From: Herbiconiux sp.
GTDB taxonomy: Bacteria; Actinomycetota; Actinomycetes; Actinomycetales; Microbacteriaceae
Direction: 5' to 3'
Length of the DNA: 64,000 nt
Assembly (NCBI RefSeq): GCF_023264855.1
Contig: NZ_JAHFUW010000006.1
Span: 1-64,000, forward strand
Shown here: one piece after another, positions 8,088 to 16,437 of the stretch
Numbering within the stretch: the first letter of the stretch is position 1
How the letters are laid out: each line of letters starts with the position of its first letter
Program-made: the position numbers and the translations under genes
Notes under the pieces: model-generated
Seen by the model: the letters and a program-made list of their open reading frames with translations, nothing else
Database searches by the model: none
What the model was told of the DNA's origin: nothing

Positions 8088-8552
8088 ATGAGCCTCACGA
8101 CCACCACCCACCTCAACTTCCGCGGCGACGCCCGAGCGGCCCTGGAGTTCTACCGGTCCGTCTTCGGCGGCCACCTCGTCGTCACCACCTACGGCGACTT
8201 CGGCATGCCGGCGGATGCTCCGGGCGCCGACAAGGTCGTCTTCGGCCAGGTGGCGACCGACGACGGCTTCCGCGTGCTGGCGTACGACATCCCCGGGCAG
8301 TCGGGCGGGTCATCCGTCGACCCCGGATCGACGCGTCGCGAGAACGGCGTCACGATCACCGAACAGCCCTTCTTCGTCGCGGTCGACGGCGACAGCCTCG
8401 ACGAGGTGCAGGGCTACTGGGACGCGCTGGCCGCCGAGGCGACGATCGTCGAGCCGCTCGCGGCCTCGGCCTGGAGTGCAGGCTTCGGCATGCTCACCGA
8501 CCGGTTCGGCGTGACCTGGATCCTCGGCGTCGCCGCACCCTCGGCGGCATGA
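8088..8552 (+). CDS. VOC family protein (PhnB/glyoxalase-like)
   Basis: 154-residue single-domain vicinal-oxygen-chelate protein of the 3-demethylubiquinone-methyltransferase/PhnB type: opens with HLNFRGDARAALEFYRSVFGG and ends with MLTDRFGVTWILGV. Function within the fold (lyase, resistance or binding protein) cannot be told. TAGGAG precedes the ATG. Paired with the divergent WYL regulator, a common arrangement for this family. Confidence 0.8.
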   Translation: MSLTTTTHLNFRGDARAALEFYRSVFGGHLVVTTYGDFGMPADAPGADKVVFGQVATDDGFRVLAYDIPGQSGGSSVDPGSTRRENGVTITEQPFFVAVDGDSLDEVQGYWDALAAEATIVEPLAASAWSAGFGMLTDRFGVTWILGVAAPSAA

Positions 8553-8554
8553 TG

Positions 8555-8582
8555 CTCAGCGGAGTGATGTCTCCCCGCTGAG
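8555..8582. terminator. Hairpin between convergent genes
   Basis: CTCAGCGG (8555-8562) pairs with CCGCTGAG (8575-8582), directly after the VOC stop codon and before the end of the convergent DUF2277 gene. No T-run; weak terminator candidate. Confidence 0.4.
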
Positions 8583-8605
8583 GGAGGGCTGCGCCGGTCG
8601 GCGGT

Positions 8606-8902
8606 TCACGCGGAGGCGGTGCGGATGCGCACCTCGCGCTCCATCCGCTTCTCGTGCCGCTGCCGGCCCTTGACCGTCTCGGCTTCGCGGCTCTTGGGCG
8701 GGGCGTTCGTCACCAGGCCGTCGAGCAGGCGCCGGGTCGCTACGGCGATCTCCTCGATGGCCTGGTCGAACGCCTCGGCGTTCGCCCGCGAGGGATGCGT
8801 GGAGCCGCTGACCTTGCGTACGAACTGCAGCGCGGCCTCGCGCACCTCGTCGTCGGTGGTGGGCGGGTCGAAGTTGTGGAGCACACGGATGTTCCTGCAC
8901 AT
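8606..8902 (-). CDS. DUF2277 family protein
   Basis: 98 residues, beginning MCRNIRVLHNFDPPTTDDEVREA, the typical start of the DUF2277 family, and ending in a basic helix (KGRQRHEKRMEREVRIR). Function unknown; the family is widespread in actinobacteria and proteobacteria. The conserved N-terminus fixes the start. Confidence 0.85.
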   Translation of the reverse strand: MCRNIRVLHNFDPPTTDDEVREAALQFVRKVSGSTHPSRANAEAFDQAIEEIAVATRRLLDGLVTNAPPKSREAETVKGRQRHEKRMEREVRIRTASA

Positions 8903-8931
8903 GCGAGCGAGGATACTCCCGGCCCGCCCCT

Positions 8932-9287
8932 GTGATTAGGTTGCTCCATGTCATCTCGGGAGTGGGGGCCGGGGTGCAGGACGAGCGGCGCGAGCATCCG
9001 TCGGCCACCTTGGCCGGGTTCGACCGGACCATCGACGCCAGGGACACGCCGCCCGCTGCGTCCGCGACACGCCTGGTGGAGGCGGTGGTGCACGGGGAGG
9101 ACATCCGTCGCGCGCGGCCGGCTTCCGGCTGGAGGCTTCGGATGCGGACTTCTCGTCGGGTACGGGTCCTGAGGTGCGGGGGACCGCACTGGCTCTGCTG
9201 CTGGCGACCTCGGGGCGGCCCGTCGAGCCCGGCGATTTCTCCGGTGCGGGGGCGGCGGCCTTCATCCGGCACCTCGGCGCGCGCTAG
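8932..9287 (+). pseudogene. Decayed TIGR03083-like (mycothiol-dependent) enzyme gene
   Basis: Two frames carry pieces of one protein family. From 8932 one frame reads GAGVQDERREHPSATLAGFD and RLVEAVVHGEDIRR, recalling the maleylpyruvate isomerase/TIGR03083 family. From 9123 a second frame continues FRLEASDADFSSGTGPEVRG, then TALALLLATSGRPVEP, and stops at 9285-9287, which is that family's C-terminus. The N-terminal metal-binding DinB-like half and about 40 residues between the pieces are missing and the frame is shifted, so this is a remnant. Identification of the family is from memory of its motifs. Confidence 0.68.
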
Positions 9288-9337
9288 GGTCGTGCCATGA
9301 ACGCGCAGTCGACCCCGTCCGGCCGGGAGCACCGGTC

Positions 9338-10168
9338 ATGATCGAGACGCTGGCGGTCATCGCGACCGGCGTCTACATCGCCCTGTGGCTGTTCTTCATC
9401 TACGGGCTGGTCGGCGTGATCATCGAGATGGTCTACTGCTGGACCATCGAGTACCGCGGCGTGATCGAGTCGCGGCTCGGGCTGCTCTACGTGCCGTTCA
9501 ACCTGCTCTACGGTGCCGGCGGGGTGTTCATCACCCTGGCGCTGCTGCCGGTGGTCGACAATCCGTTCGCGGTCTTCGGAGTGGGACTCGTGGTCGGCAC
9601 CGCGCTGGAGTACCTCACGAGCCTGCTGATGGAGAAGATCTTCCACGCCGTCTACTGGGACTACAGCAAGGAGTTCCTCAACGTGCAGGGGCGCATCTGC
9701 CTGAAGTACGCCATCATCTGGGGTCTGCTCTCGCTGGTGCTGCTGTACGTCTTCGACGCGGTGAACGTGCACGCTCTGGCCGAAATCCCGGTCGTGATCG
9801 GCCTGCCGGTGCTGCTCCTGCTCATCGTCGTGACGATCTTCTCGGTCGTGCTCACGCTGCTCACCTACCGCCGCACCGCGCAGAAGAACACCTACCTGCT
9901 CGCGCGGCGGGCCGGCGACGCGAATGCGGTGCTCCCGATGCCGTGGTGGGGGCGGATGGTGGACGCCCTCGTTCCCGACTCGGTGCTCGTGAACACCTTC
10001 CCCCGCCTCAGCCTCGTGGCCGAGTACCAGGAGCTCAGCGGCCACCATCGCACACTGCTGTTCTGGCTGCCGGCGATCGGCCGCCCCTCGGCCGAGACCG
10101 CGCGCCTCGGCGACAAGGCCCGCGAGGCGGAGGCCGCCCGCCTGCTCGCGGCGGTGCCGAACTCGTGA
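9338..10168 (+). CDS. Membrane protein, ABC_trans_CmpB-like
   Basis: 276-residue integral membrane protein with about six hydrophobic segments. RGVIESRLGLLYVPFNLLYG, LEYLTSLLMEKIF and DYSKEFLNVQGRICLKY match the CmpB/'putative ABC transporter permease' family (PF06541), whose function is unproven; no ATPase gene is adjacent. The last 90 residues are cytoplasmic. GGGAG 8 bases before the ATG. A 14-codon open frame (9297-9341) ends on its start codon. Confidence 0.75.
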   Translation: MIETLAVIATGVYIALWLFFIYGLVGVIIEMVYCWTIEYRGVIESRLGLLYVPFNLLYGAGGVFITLALLPVVDNPFAVFGVGLVVGTALEYLTSLLMEKIFHAVYWDYSKEFLNVQGRICLKYAIIWGLLSLVLLYVFDAVNVHALAEIPVVIGLPVLLLLIVVTIFSVVLTLLTYRRTAQKNTYLLARRAGDANAVLPMPWWGRMVDALVPDSVLVNTFPRLSLVAEYQELSGHHRTLLFWLPAIGRPSAETARLGDKAREAEAARLLAAVPNS

Positions 10169-10217
10169 GCTGCGCCCGGTTCGGGCCCGATGCCGTCTAC
10201 GGGTGCATGGTGGGAAC

Positions 10218-10541
10218 ATGAAGAGTGTCAAATACGGAACCGAGACGTTCATCACGTCGGATGAGGTCGCGGATGCGCTGATGGCCTACGCCGCCACTCT
10301 TCGCGGCATGGACCACGGCCAGCTGCTGACCGTGCCCACGATCGAGGACGACGGCAGCGAGGGGTCGATCTCGATCCTGGTCGGCCCGGGCATCCCGATG
10401 CTGTCCCGGCCGAGTGTGTCCGAGGTCGCGGAGCCCGAGGCGATCGCGCTGATCGAGCAGATGCTGCAGCTGACCGTGGTGAAGACCGGCACGCTGCGGG
10501 CGGAACCCGATGCGGCCCCGGCCGCCGAGATCCACGAATGA
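10218..10541 (+). CDS. Small protein, DUF7882-like
   Basis: 107 residues from the ATG at 10218 (a GTG at 10203 would add five). Paralogue by eye of the genes at 6572 and 10566: short beta-rich start (KSVKYGTETFITSDEVADAL), a LLTVP strand, then SISILVGPGIPMLSR. Function unknown. 24 bases before the next member of the same family, so a tandem pair. Confidence 0.6.
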   Translation: MKSVKYGTETFITSDEVADALMAYAATLRGMDHGQLLTVPTIEDDGSEGSISILVGPGIPMLSRPSVSEVAEPEAIALIEQMLQLTVVKTGTLRAEPDAAPAAEIHE

Positions 10542-10565
10542 CGCGCACGACGAAGGGCGGTACCC

Positions 10566-10868
10566 ATGGGACGACTCCTCTACGGGTCTCAGGAGCGTGA
10601 GATCCAGATCGACGACCGGTCCCTGGCGCATGCCCAGCTCGTGATCATCGGCAAGCTGCGGCGCTCCGAGAGCTTCACCTTCAGCTGGGCGGCGGCGGAG
10701 GACACCGGTCGTGCCACGGTCTGGATCCACCCGTCGATCCCTCTCCAGTTCCAGTACGACGGCAAGGCCTCGGTGCCGATCAATCAGGAGTGGCTGAAGG
10801 AACTCACCGCGATCGCCTCCCGGGGCGATCTGCGCCTCACCTCCGAACCGCCCGGAAGCTCGAACTGA
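10566..10868 (+). CDS. DUF7882 family protein
   Basis: 100 residues. MGRLLYGSQEREIQIDDRSL, HAQLVIIGKLRRSESFTFSW and TVWIHPSIPLQFQY match, from memory, a small family common in Microbacteriaceae genomes (DUF7882; some members are mislabelled as DNA ligase). No catalytic motif is apparent. Second of a tandem pair with 10218. The stop codon lies inside a local duplication (10859-10903). Confidence 0.7.
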   Translation: MGRLLYGSQEREIQIDDRSLAHAQLVIIGKLRRSESFTFSWAAAEDTGRATVWIHPSIPLQFQYDGKASVPINQEWLKELTAIASRGDLRLTSEPPGSSN

Positions 10869-10903
10869 CCCGGCGCCTCGAACTGAGGGGCGCCTCGAAC
10901 TGA
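10859..10903 (+). repeat. Three direct copies of CTCGAACTGA
   Basis: CTCGAACTGA at 10859-10868, 10877-10886 and 10894-10903; the last two sit in 14-bp identical units GCGCCTCGAACTGA 17 bp apart. The first copy carries the TGA stop of the upstream gene, so the 3' end of that gene has been duplicated. Confidence 0.7.
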
Positions 10904-10931
10904 CAGGATGGGGGCGAGGGAAGGCGGGCGC

Positions 10932-12935
10932 ATGGAGCGGATCGACGTCGTCGAGCTGGGGATCGGGGAGATGCTCGAGGCGCTCGCCGCCGGGAGGGTG
11001 ACGAGCGTCGAGCTCGTGACGGCCTACCTCAACCGCATCGCGTACTACGACCGCACCGGGCTCTGCCTGCACGCCATCGCGGTGCTCGACCCGAGCTGCC
11101 TCGAGCAGGCGGCGGCCTCGGATGCCCGGCGGCGCGCCGGAACGGCCGGCCCGCTCGAGGGGGTCCCGTTCACCGTCAAGGACAGCTACAAGGTCAGGGG
11201 CCTCACCGTCGCGTCGGGGAGCCCCGCGCTCGCCGAGTTGGTGGCGGGCGACGACGCGGCATCCGTCGCCCAGTTGCGCGCTGCGGGTGCTGTGCTGATC
11301 GGCAAGACGAACATGCCGCCGATGGCCGCGGGCGGGATGCAGCCGGGCGTCTACGACTACGCGCGGAGCCCCTACCACCCGCAGTACTTGACGGCGGCGT
11401 GGGGCTCGGGGTCGTCGAACGGTTCCGGCACCGCCACGGCCGCGAGCTTCGCCGCCTTCGGGATGGCCGAGGAGACCGTGTCGTCGGGGCGTGCGCCGGC
11501 CTCGAACAACAGCCTGGTGGCGTACACGCCGTCGCGAGGCGTGCTGTCGATCCGCGGCAACTGGCCGCTGCGGCCGAGCTGCGACGTGGTGGTGCCGCAC
11601 ACCCGCACCGTCGCCGACCTGCTGCGGCTTCTCGACGTGCTCGCCGTCGACGACCCCGATCGCTCGGGCGATTTCTGGCGGCAGCAGAGCGCCGTCGCGC
11701 TGCCGGCCCCCGAAGACGTGCTGCCGCATCCGGTCTCCCGGCCGCGCCCCGACCGCCTCGACGGGCTGCGGATCGGCGTTCCGCGCCTCTACCTCGGCGA
11801 AGACGACGCGCCGCTGGACCCACCGGCCATCCGCCCCAGCGTGCGAGCACTCTGGGACCGCGCGGCCGCCGACCTGCGGGCACTCGGCGCCGAGGTGGTC
11901 AAGGTCGACTTCCCGGTGGTGTCGAACTACGAAGAAGACCGGCCCGAGGCCGTGGGGCTCGCCGCCCGCCGCCTGGTGCCGGCGAATTGGCGCGCGCTCG
12001 AGGGCGGGCCGATCACGGCGATGGCGCTCGATGCCTTCCTGCGCGACAACGGCGATCCGAACCTGAGCAGCTGGGCGGATGTGGACGGCGACACCGTCTT
12101 CCCCGTCGACACGGCTCCCGTTCCGGTGTGGATCACCCGCGCCCGCGGCGGCTTCGACTGGCAGCGCCTCGCCGAACTCGTGAAGCAGGGGCTGCCCGCG
12201 ACCTACGACGAGGTGCCCGGCCTCGCCCAGCTGCTGACCGGTCTCGAACAGGCCCGCCGGGAAGACTTCGAGGAGTGGATGACCGCCGAGGGGCTCGACC
12301 TCGTCGTGTTCCCCGCGGCCGGCGACGTGGGACGGGTCGACCTGTTCGAGCGGCCCGAGAGCCTGGAGGCCGCATCGCGCAACGGTGTGGTGTATTCCAA
12401 CGGCAACCGCGTCATCCGGCACCTCGGCATCCCCACGGTCACGGTTCCGATGGGCTTCATGGGCGACATCCAGATGCCCGTGGGCCTCACCTTCGCGGGT
12501 GCCGCCTACAGCGACGACCGGCTGCTCGATCACGCCTCCGCGTACGAGCGGGCGACGCAGAGGCGGCAGCCGGCGTTCTTGACACCCACCCTGCCGAGCA
12601 ATCAGATCGACGTGCCTGACGCCCCTCGCGCTCCGGATGCGGCGACGGATGCCGGTGCGGGTGCCGTGCCGCCGGTTGTCGCCTGGGTGCAGCCCGTCGG
12701 GCGATCCTGGCAGGTGGAGGTGCGGGTCGGCAGCGCCGAGGATCCGATGCCGCCCGCCACACGGGTGTGGGCCGACGGGCACATTCTGCGCCCCTCGCCC
12801 AACGAGCCGGGCGTCTTCCGGGGCGCGGTCTCGCTGTCGCGCAAGCGGCTGAGCGACGAGATGATGGTCGTCGTGGCCGCCGGGCGCTCGGCCGCCTCGA
12901 TGCAGATCGTGCCGCTGCCCGCCCGCGACGCCTGA
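10932..12935 (+). CDS. Amidase (amidase-signature family)
   Basis: 667 residues. Amidase-signature hydrolase with the Ser-cisSer-Lys arrangement: VPFTVKDSYK carries the Lys (about residue 82), GSGSSNGSGTA the cis-Ser region (about 160), and MAEETVSSGRAPAS the nucleophile Ser (about 185). A 100-residue C-terminal extension (after about 560, beta-rich, Ala/Pro linker) is longer than in ordinary amidases. The ATG at 10932 follows GAAGGCGGG; another ATG at 10908 is possible. Substrate unknown. Not in an obvious operon. Confidence 0.85.
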   Translation: MERIDVVELGIGEMLEALAAGRVTSVELVTAYLNRIAYYDRTGLCLHAIAVLDPSCLEQAAASDARRRAGTAGPLEGVPFTVKDSYKVRGLTVASGSPALAELVAGDDAASVAQLRAAGAVLIGKTNMPPMAAGGMQPGVYDYARSPYHPQYLTAAWGSGSSNGSGTATAASFAAFGMAEETVSSGRAPASNNSLVAYTPSRGVLSIRGNWPLRPSCDVVVPHTRTVADLLRLLDVLAVDDPDRSGDFWRQQSAVALPAPEDVLPHPVSRPRPDRLDGLRIGVPRLYLGEDDAPLDPPAIRPSVRALWDRAAADLRALGAEVVKVDFPVVSNYEEDRPEAVGLAARRLVPANWRALEGGPITAMALDAFLRDNGDPNLSSWADVDGDTVFPVDTAPVPVWITRARGGFDWQRLAELVKQGLPATYDEVPGLAQLLTGLEQARREDFEEWMTAEGLDLVVFPAAGDVGRVDLFERPESLEAASRNGVVYSNGNRVIRHLGIPTVTVPMGFMGDIQMPVGLTFAGAAYSDDRLLDHASAYERATQRRQPAFLTPTLPSNQIDVPDAPRAPDAATDAGAGAVPPVVAWVQPVGRSWQVEVRVGSAEDPMPPATRVWADGHILRPSPNEPGVFRGAVSLSRKRLSDEMMVVVAAGRSAASMQIVPLPARDA

Positions 12936-13021
12936 GGCCGCCACCTGGGGGCGAAACCGAATAGGATTCTGCTCGTCCCGGCGCTCGTCGGCGGCGCACG
13001 AGCGACCTGGGGGAGCGGCGG

Positions 13022-13402
13022 ATGACGGGGATGTTCAGCTGGGAGTACGTGCTCTCCGGAGACGACGCGGCGGCGCGGAGTGCGGTGCGGAGCGGCTTCG
13101 AGCAGCAGGGGTTCACGATCGAGCAGCAGTCGGCCGATCAGTGGACGGTGACGCAGGGCGAGCGCCCGTCGTTCCTGGAGCGCCTGACCACCAACGCCCA
13201 CGAGCCGATCGTGCTCACGGTGAAGTTCGCGCCGGGCGCCGATGGCCTCGTGGTCGACCTGCACCGGAACCCCTTCGGCCGCAGCGGCATGACGCGCAAC
13301 GCCGTGCAGATGGCCGCCCTCGACAAGGGTTACCGTGCCGCGGCCGATGCGCTGCACGAGCACCTGGCGGCCGCCGGCATCCTGCTCTCGTCCCGCGAGT
13401 AG
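13022..13402 (+). CDS. Hypothetical protein
   Basis: 126 residues, no recognised family, no signal peptide or membrane segment. Alternating hydrophobic strands around residues 30-85 and a C-terminal helix (AADALHEHLAAAGILLSS). GGGAGCGG precedes the ATG. Convergent with the glutamate decarboxylase gene, stops 16 bases apart. Confidence 0.6.
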   Translation: MTGMFSWEYVLSGDDAAARSAVRSGFEQQGFTIEQQSADQWTVTQGERPSFLERLTTNAHEPIVLTVKFAPGADGLVVDLHRNPFGRSGMTRNAVQMAALDKGYRAAADALHEHLAAAGILLSSRE

Positions 13403-13417
13403 CGCTCGCCGCACGGC

Positions 13418-14839
13418 TCAGTGCGTGAAGCTGGTCACCTGCCCCTCGACGGGCATCGGCGACTCGAGGGCGTCGAGGTGGGCGACGGCCTCGCGGATGT
13501 CGAGCATGAGGCTCTCGGCCAGGTTGCGGCTGAGCCCGTTGCGCACGACGATGCGCTGCACGACCACGTCGGGCAGGTCATCCGGCATCGGATAGGCCGG
13601 GATGAGCCAGCCCTTCAGGCGCAGCCGCTCCGACAGGTGGTACAGCTTCCAGTTCTGCGTGTGACCGGGGGTCAGCTGCCAGGCGAACACGGGGATGTCG
13701 GTGCCGTCGTTCCACAGGTCGAAGGCGGGCATCGCGCCGATCTCCGTGGCCAGGTAGACCGCGACATCCTGCGACGCCTTCTGCACCTTGTAGTAGCCGT
13801 CGAAGCCGAGCCGGAGGAACAGGTAGTACTGCAACAGCACCTGCGCGCCGGGCCGGGAGAAGTTGAGCGCGAAACTCGGCATGTGGCCGCCGAGGTAGGT
13901 GACGTCGAACACGAGGTCGGCCGGCAGGTCGTCCACGGTGCGCCAGATCACCCAGCCGAGGCCGGGGTAGACGAGTCCGTACTTGTGGGCGGAGGTGCTG
14001 ATCGAGGCGACGCGCTCAAGGCGGAAGTCCCAGACGAGGTCGGGCTGCAGGAAAGGGGCGATCATGCCGCCGGATGCTCCGTCGACGTGGATCGGGATGT
14101 CGAGCCCGGTCGCGGCCTGGATGCGGTCGAGGGCGGCGGCGATCTCGGCGACGGGTTCGTACATGCCGGTGTAGGTCACGCCCATGATGGCGACGACGCC
14201 GATGGTGTTCTCGTCGACGTACTTCTCGAGGTCGGTGCCGTCGAGCACCTTGTGCTCGAGCGAGATGGGCACGTAGCGGGGTTCGACGTCCCAGTAGTTG
14301 CAGAACTTCTCCCAGCACACCTGCACGGCGCTGGAGAGGATGAGGTTCGGCTTCTCGGTGGAGAGGCCGGCCGCGCGGCGGGACTTCTGCCAGCGGCGTT
14401 TCAGGGCGAGACCGCCCAGCATGCAGGCCTCGGACGAGCCGATGGTGGAGGTGCCGATCGCCTTCTCGGCATCCGGGGCGTTCCAGAGCGTGGCGAGCAT
14501 CTTCCAGCAGCGGGTCTCGATGGCGGCCGTCTGGGGGTACTCGTCCTTGTCGACCATGTTCTTGTCGGCCGTCTCGGAGTAGAGCTTGTTGGCGTGGGAG
14601 TCCATCCAGGTGCCCACGAAGGTCGCGAGGTTCAGCCGCGAGTTGCCGTCGAGCATGGCCTCGTCGTGCACCACCTGGTAGGCGGTCTCGGGCAGCGATT
14701 CCCCATCGGGCAGCCGGTTCAACGGGAAATCGGTGGCCTCGCCCTCGCGCGCGAAGATCGGATTGAGCTGGTTCTCGGGGCTGATACCGGTGAAGGCCTG
14801 GGCTGACTCGCGGGATCGCACGCGCGGCGGGGTTGTCAT
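13418..14839 (-). CDS. gadB: Glutamate decarboxylase (PLP-dependent)
   Basis: 473 residues, the usual size. Converts glutamate to GABA and CO2, consuming a proton. PLP sites: HVDGASGGMIAPF (Asp) and SISTSAHKYGLVYPG (Schiff-base Lys, about residue 285). N-terminal INPIFA-like segment and C-terminal TSFTH, similar to the tail of E. coli GadB that ends close to a regulatory His. No glutamate/GABA antiporter gene adjoins it, although two succinate-semialdehyde-type dehydrogenases occur elsewhere in the window. Single gene, divergent from the lipoprotein at 14938. Confidence 0.92.
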   Translation of the reverse strand: MTTPPRVRSRESAQAFTGISPENQLNPIFAREGEATDFPLNRLPDGESLPETAYQVVHDEAMLDGNSRLNLATFVGTWMDSHANKLYSETADKNMVDKDEYPQTAAIETRCWKMLATLWNAPDAEKAIGTSTIGSSEACMLGGLALKRRWQKSRRAAGLSTEKPNLILSSAVQVCWEKFCNYWDVEPRYVPISLEHKVLDGTDLEKYVDENTIGVVAIMGVTYTGMYEPVAEIAAALDRIQAATGLDIPIHVDGASGGMIAPFLQPDLVWDFRLERVASISTSAHKYGLVYPGLGWVIWRTVDDLPADLVFDVTYLGGHMPSFALNFSRPGAQVLLQYYLFLRLGFDGYYKVQKASQDVAVYLATEIGAMPAFDLWNDGTDIPVFAWQLTPGHTQNWKLYHLSERLRLKGWLIPAYPMPDDLPDVVVQRIVVRNGLSRNLAESLMLDIREAVAHLDALESPMPVEGQVTSFTH

Positions 14840-14937
14840 GGGCTCACGTTACCGAGATCGGGACACCCGCCGCTCGGCCGTTCCGTCGCATCCTGTCAAG
14901 GGTGCGCGGGAAACGCCTGCCTGCGGTTTGGTTGACC

Positions 14938-15162
14938 ATGACACCTCACACGAACACGATCGCCCGGCGCGTGCTGACGCTCGGAGCCGCAACGGCGTTG
15001 GCCTTCGGGGCGGCGGTCGGGCTCGCCGGATGCGACGCGGGCGCCCAGACGCCGTATCCGGAGCAGACCTCGACCGACACGGCGACCCCCACCCCGATTC
15101 CGAGCGACTCGGAGACTCCGGTTCCGCGGTCGTCGGACGACTCCGGCACGCTCGGCGGGTGA
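14938..15162 (+). CDS. Small lipoprotein
   Basis: 74 residues: basic start, hydrophobic segment and lipobox GLAGC (Cys about residue 32), then a short Thr/Pro/Ser-rich, disordered mature part. Exported and lipid-anchored by prediction. Function unknown. Its stop codon is next to the start of the membrane protein downstream, suggesting a pair. Confidence 0.65.
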   Translation: MTPHTNTIARRVLTLGAATALAFGAAVGLAGCDAGAQTPYPEQTSTDTATPTPIPSDSETPVPRSSDDSGTLGG

Positions 15163-15170
15163 TCGGCGGC

Positions 15171-15563
15171 ATGAGCGCCGCCGAGCCCGCCGGCGACCGC
15201 GCAGCCGAGCCCGCCTCCGCTGCCGAGGTGTCGGCCGGGCGGCGCCGGGCCGAGCTCGAGCGGCACGCCGCCACGCTCTTCGTGGGCGCCGTGCTCACGA
15301 TGGCGGTCGTGTGCGGTGCCGCGATCGTCTCGGGGTGGTTCGCGGGAGTACTCGTCGACTCCTGGGAGCGCCTGTTCTGGGCGGGATTCGTGACGAGTCT
15401 CGTCATGGTGGCCGTGTTCGCCGTCGCGGCCGCCCCCGGCGGGCGGGATGCTCGTCGTGCGTGCATCCGTATCACCTGGCTGCTCCGGATCGGCCTCACC
15501 CTCTTCGTGCTCGCGCCCCTGCTGTGCACCCTCGCCCTCGTCGGCGACTTCTACCGCCTGTGA
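15171..15563 (+). CDS. Small membrane protein, three predicted helices
   Basis: 130 residues from ATG 15171; a GTG at 15159 would overlap the stop of the lipoprotein gene by four bases. Charged N-terminal 35 residues, then hydrophobic stretches LFVGAVLTMAVVCGAAIVSG, FWAGFVTSLVMVAVFAVA and IGLTLFVLAPLLCTLALVG. No family recognised. Confidence 0.6.
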   Translation: MSAAEPAGDRAAEPASAAEVSAGRRRAELERHAATLFVGAVLTMAVVCGAAIVSGWFAGVLVDSWERLFWAGFVTSLVMVAVFAVAAAPGGRDARRACIRITWLLRIGLTLFVLAPLLCTLALVGDFYRL

Positions 15564-15588
15564 CCTAAGTCAGGCCCTGCTGGCCGGC

Positions 15589-15843
15589 TCAGTCGTAGAC
15601 GCGGGCGACGCTCCAGCCCTCGGGGCCCTGCACCACATCGAAGACGTGCGTGTCGCCCGCGGCGTTGGTGCCCTGGAAGCGCCACGAGACGGCCGGCGGC
15701 AGGTGGGTCGACCAGTAGAAGCCCTCCGGTTCGGTGGGGGTGTCGGTGACCCGCCAGCGCTCGCCGCGCCACACCATCCGGGCCGGTATCCCGTTCGCCA
15801 ACCAGATCGTCGCGGTGTCGGTGGCGTGCGCCAGACTCATCAT
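15589..15843 (-). CDS. Hypothetical protein (possibly DUF6504-like)
   Basis: 84 residues with Trp-rich strands (IPARMVWRGERWRVTDTP ... FYWSTHLPP ... WSVARVYD), a pattern I loosely associate with DUF6504. AGGAGG precedes tandem ATGs (15843, 15840). Divergent from the MarR gene across a control region with two kinds of palindrome. Confidence 0.55.
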   Translation of the reverse strand: MMSLAHATDTATIWLANGIPARMVWRGERWRVTDTPTEPEGFYWSTHLPPAVSWRFQGTNAAGDTHVFDVVQGPEGWSVARVYD

Positions 15844-15857
15844 GCCCTCCTCGTCAT

Positions 15858-15873
15858 TCGAACATATGTTCGA
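15858..15873. promoter_or_regulatory. 16-bp perfect palindrome TCGAACATATGTTCGA
   Basis: Lies 15 bases upstream of the divergent hypothetical gene at 15843 in an AT-rich control region. Typical operator geometry; regulator not certain, with the adjacent MarR protein first choice. Confidence 0.6.
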
Positions 15874-15939
15874 TGGTTAATGGATAGCCCACTCCTGCTC
15901 GACACGCCAAGAGGGCGACATATAAATTCTCGGGAATAT

Positions 15940-15965
15940 ACTTCCCACCAATGGAAGTTGACTTC
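15940..15965. promoter_or_regulatory. Overlapping inverted repeats upstream of marR-like gene
   Basis: ACTTCC-N7-GGAAGT (15940-15958) overlaps GAAGT-TG-ACTTC (15954-15965), giving three GAAGT half-sites 29-54 bases before the MarR start codon. Candidate autoregulatory operator. Confidence 0.55.
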
Positions 15966-15993
15966 AGAACGACGTGGAACGAAAGGAGCCCGC

Positions 15994-16437
15994 ATGACCG
16001 CCTACGGCGATGTGTTCACCGAACTCGTCTCGACCGAGATCGCCCTGTGGAACCAGCTCGACCGGATGCTGACGACCGCGACCGGCGTCAGCGCCGCCCA
16101 GCTGCAGGCGCTGACCGCCATCGACCGCCTGGCCGGGTCGGCCCGGGTGCAGGATGTGTCCGAGACGCTGCAGATCACGGTGGGGGCGGCCAGCAAGCTG
16201 ATCGACCGGCTGGAGAGGGACGGCCTCGCCGGCCGCTCCGCTCATCCGCGTGACCGCCGGTCGATGGTGATCCAGCTCACCACCGCGGGGGAGGAGGCAC
16301 TCGCCGAGGCCTCCGTGGCGGCCGAGTCGAGCCTGGTGCGGCTCCTGGGCGCCCATCTCGATCCCGATCGGGCGCGATCGCTGGCGACGGCCCTGCGATC
16401 CGTTCGCGAGGGTCTGACCGCGGGGGTGCTCGCGTGA
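15994..16437 (+). CDS. MarR family regulator
   Basis: 147 residues, winged helix-turn-helix: LQALTAIDRLAGSARVQDVS, ITVGAASKLIDRLERDGL (recognition helix, about residues 60-80) and the wing AHPRDRRSMVIQLTTAGEE. AAAGGAG precedes the ATG. Overlaps the quinone oxidoreductase gene by four bases (GTGA) so it is co-translated with it; autoregulation through the palindromes at 15940-15965 would make the whole three-gene operon inducible. Confidence 0.87.
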   Translation: MTAYGDVFTELVSTEIALWNQLDRMLTTATGVSAAQLQALTAIDRLAGSARVQDVSETLQITVGAASKLIDRLERDGLAGRSAHPRDRRSMVIQLTTAGEEALAEASVAAESSLVRLLGAHLDPDRARSLATALRSVREGLTAGVLA

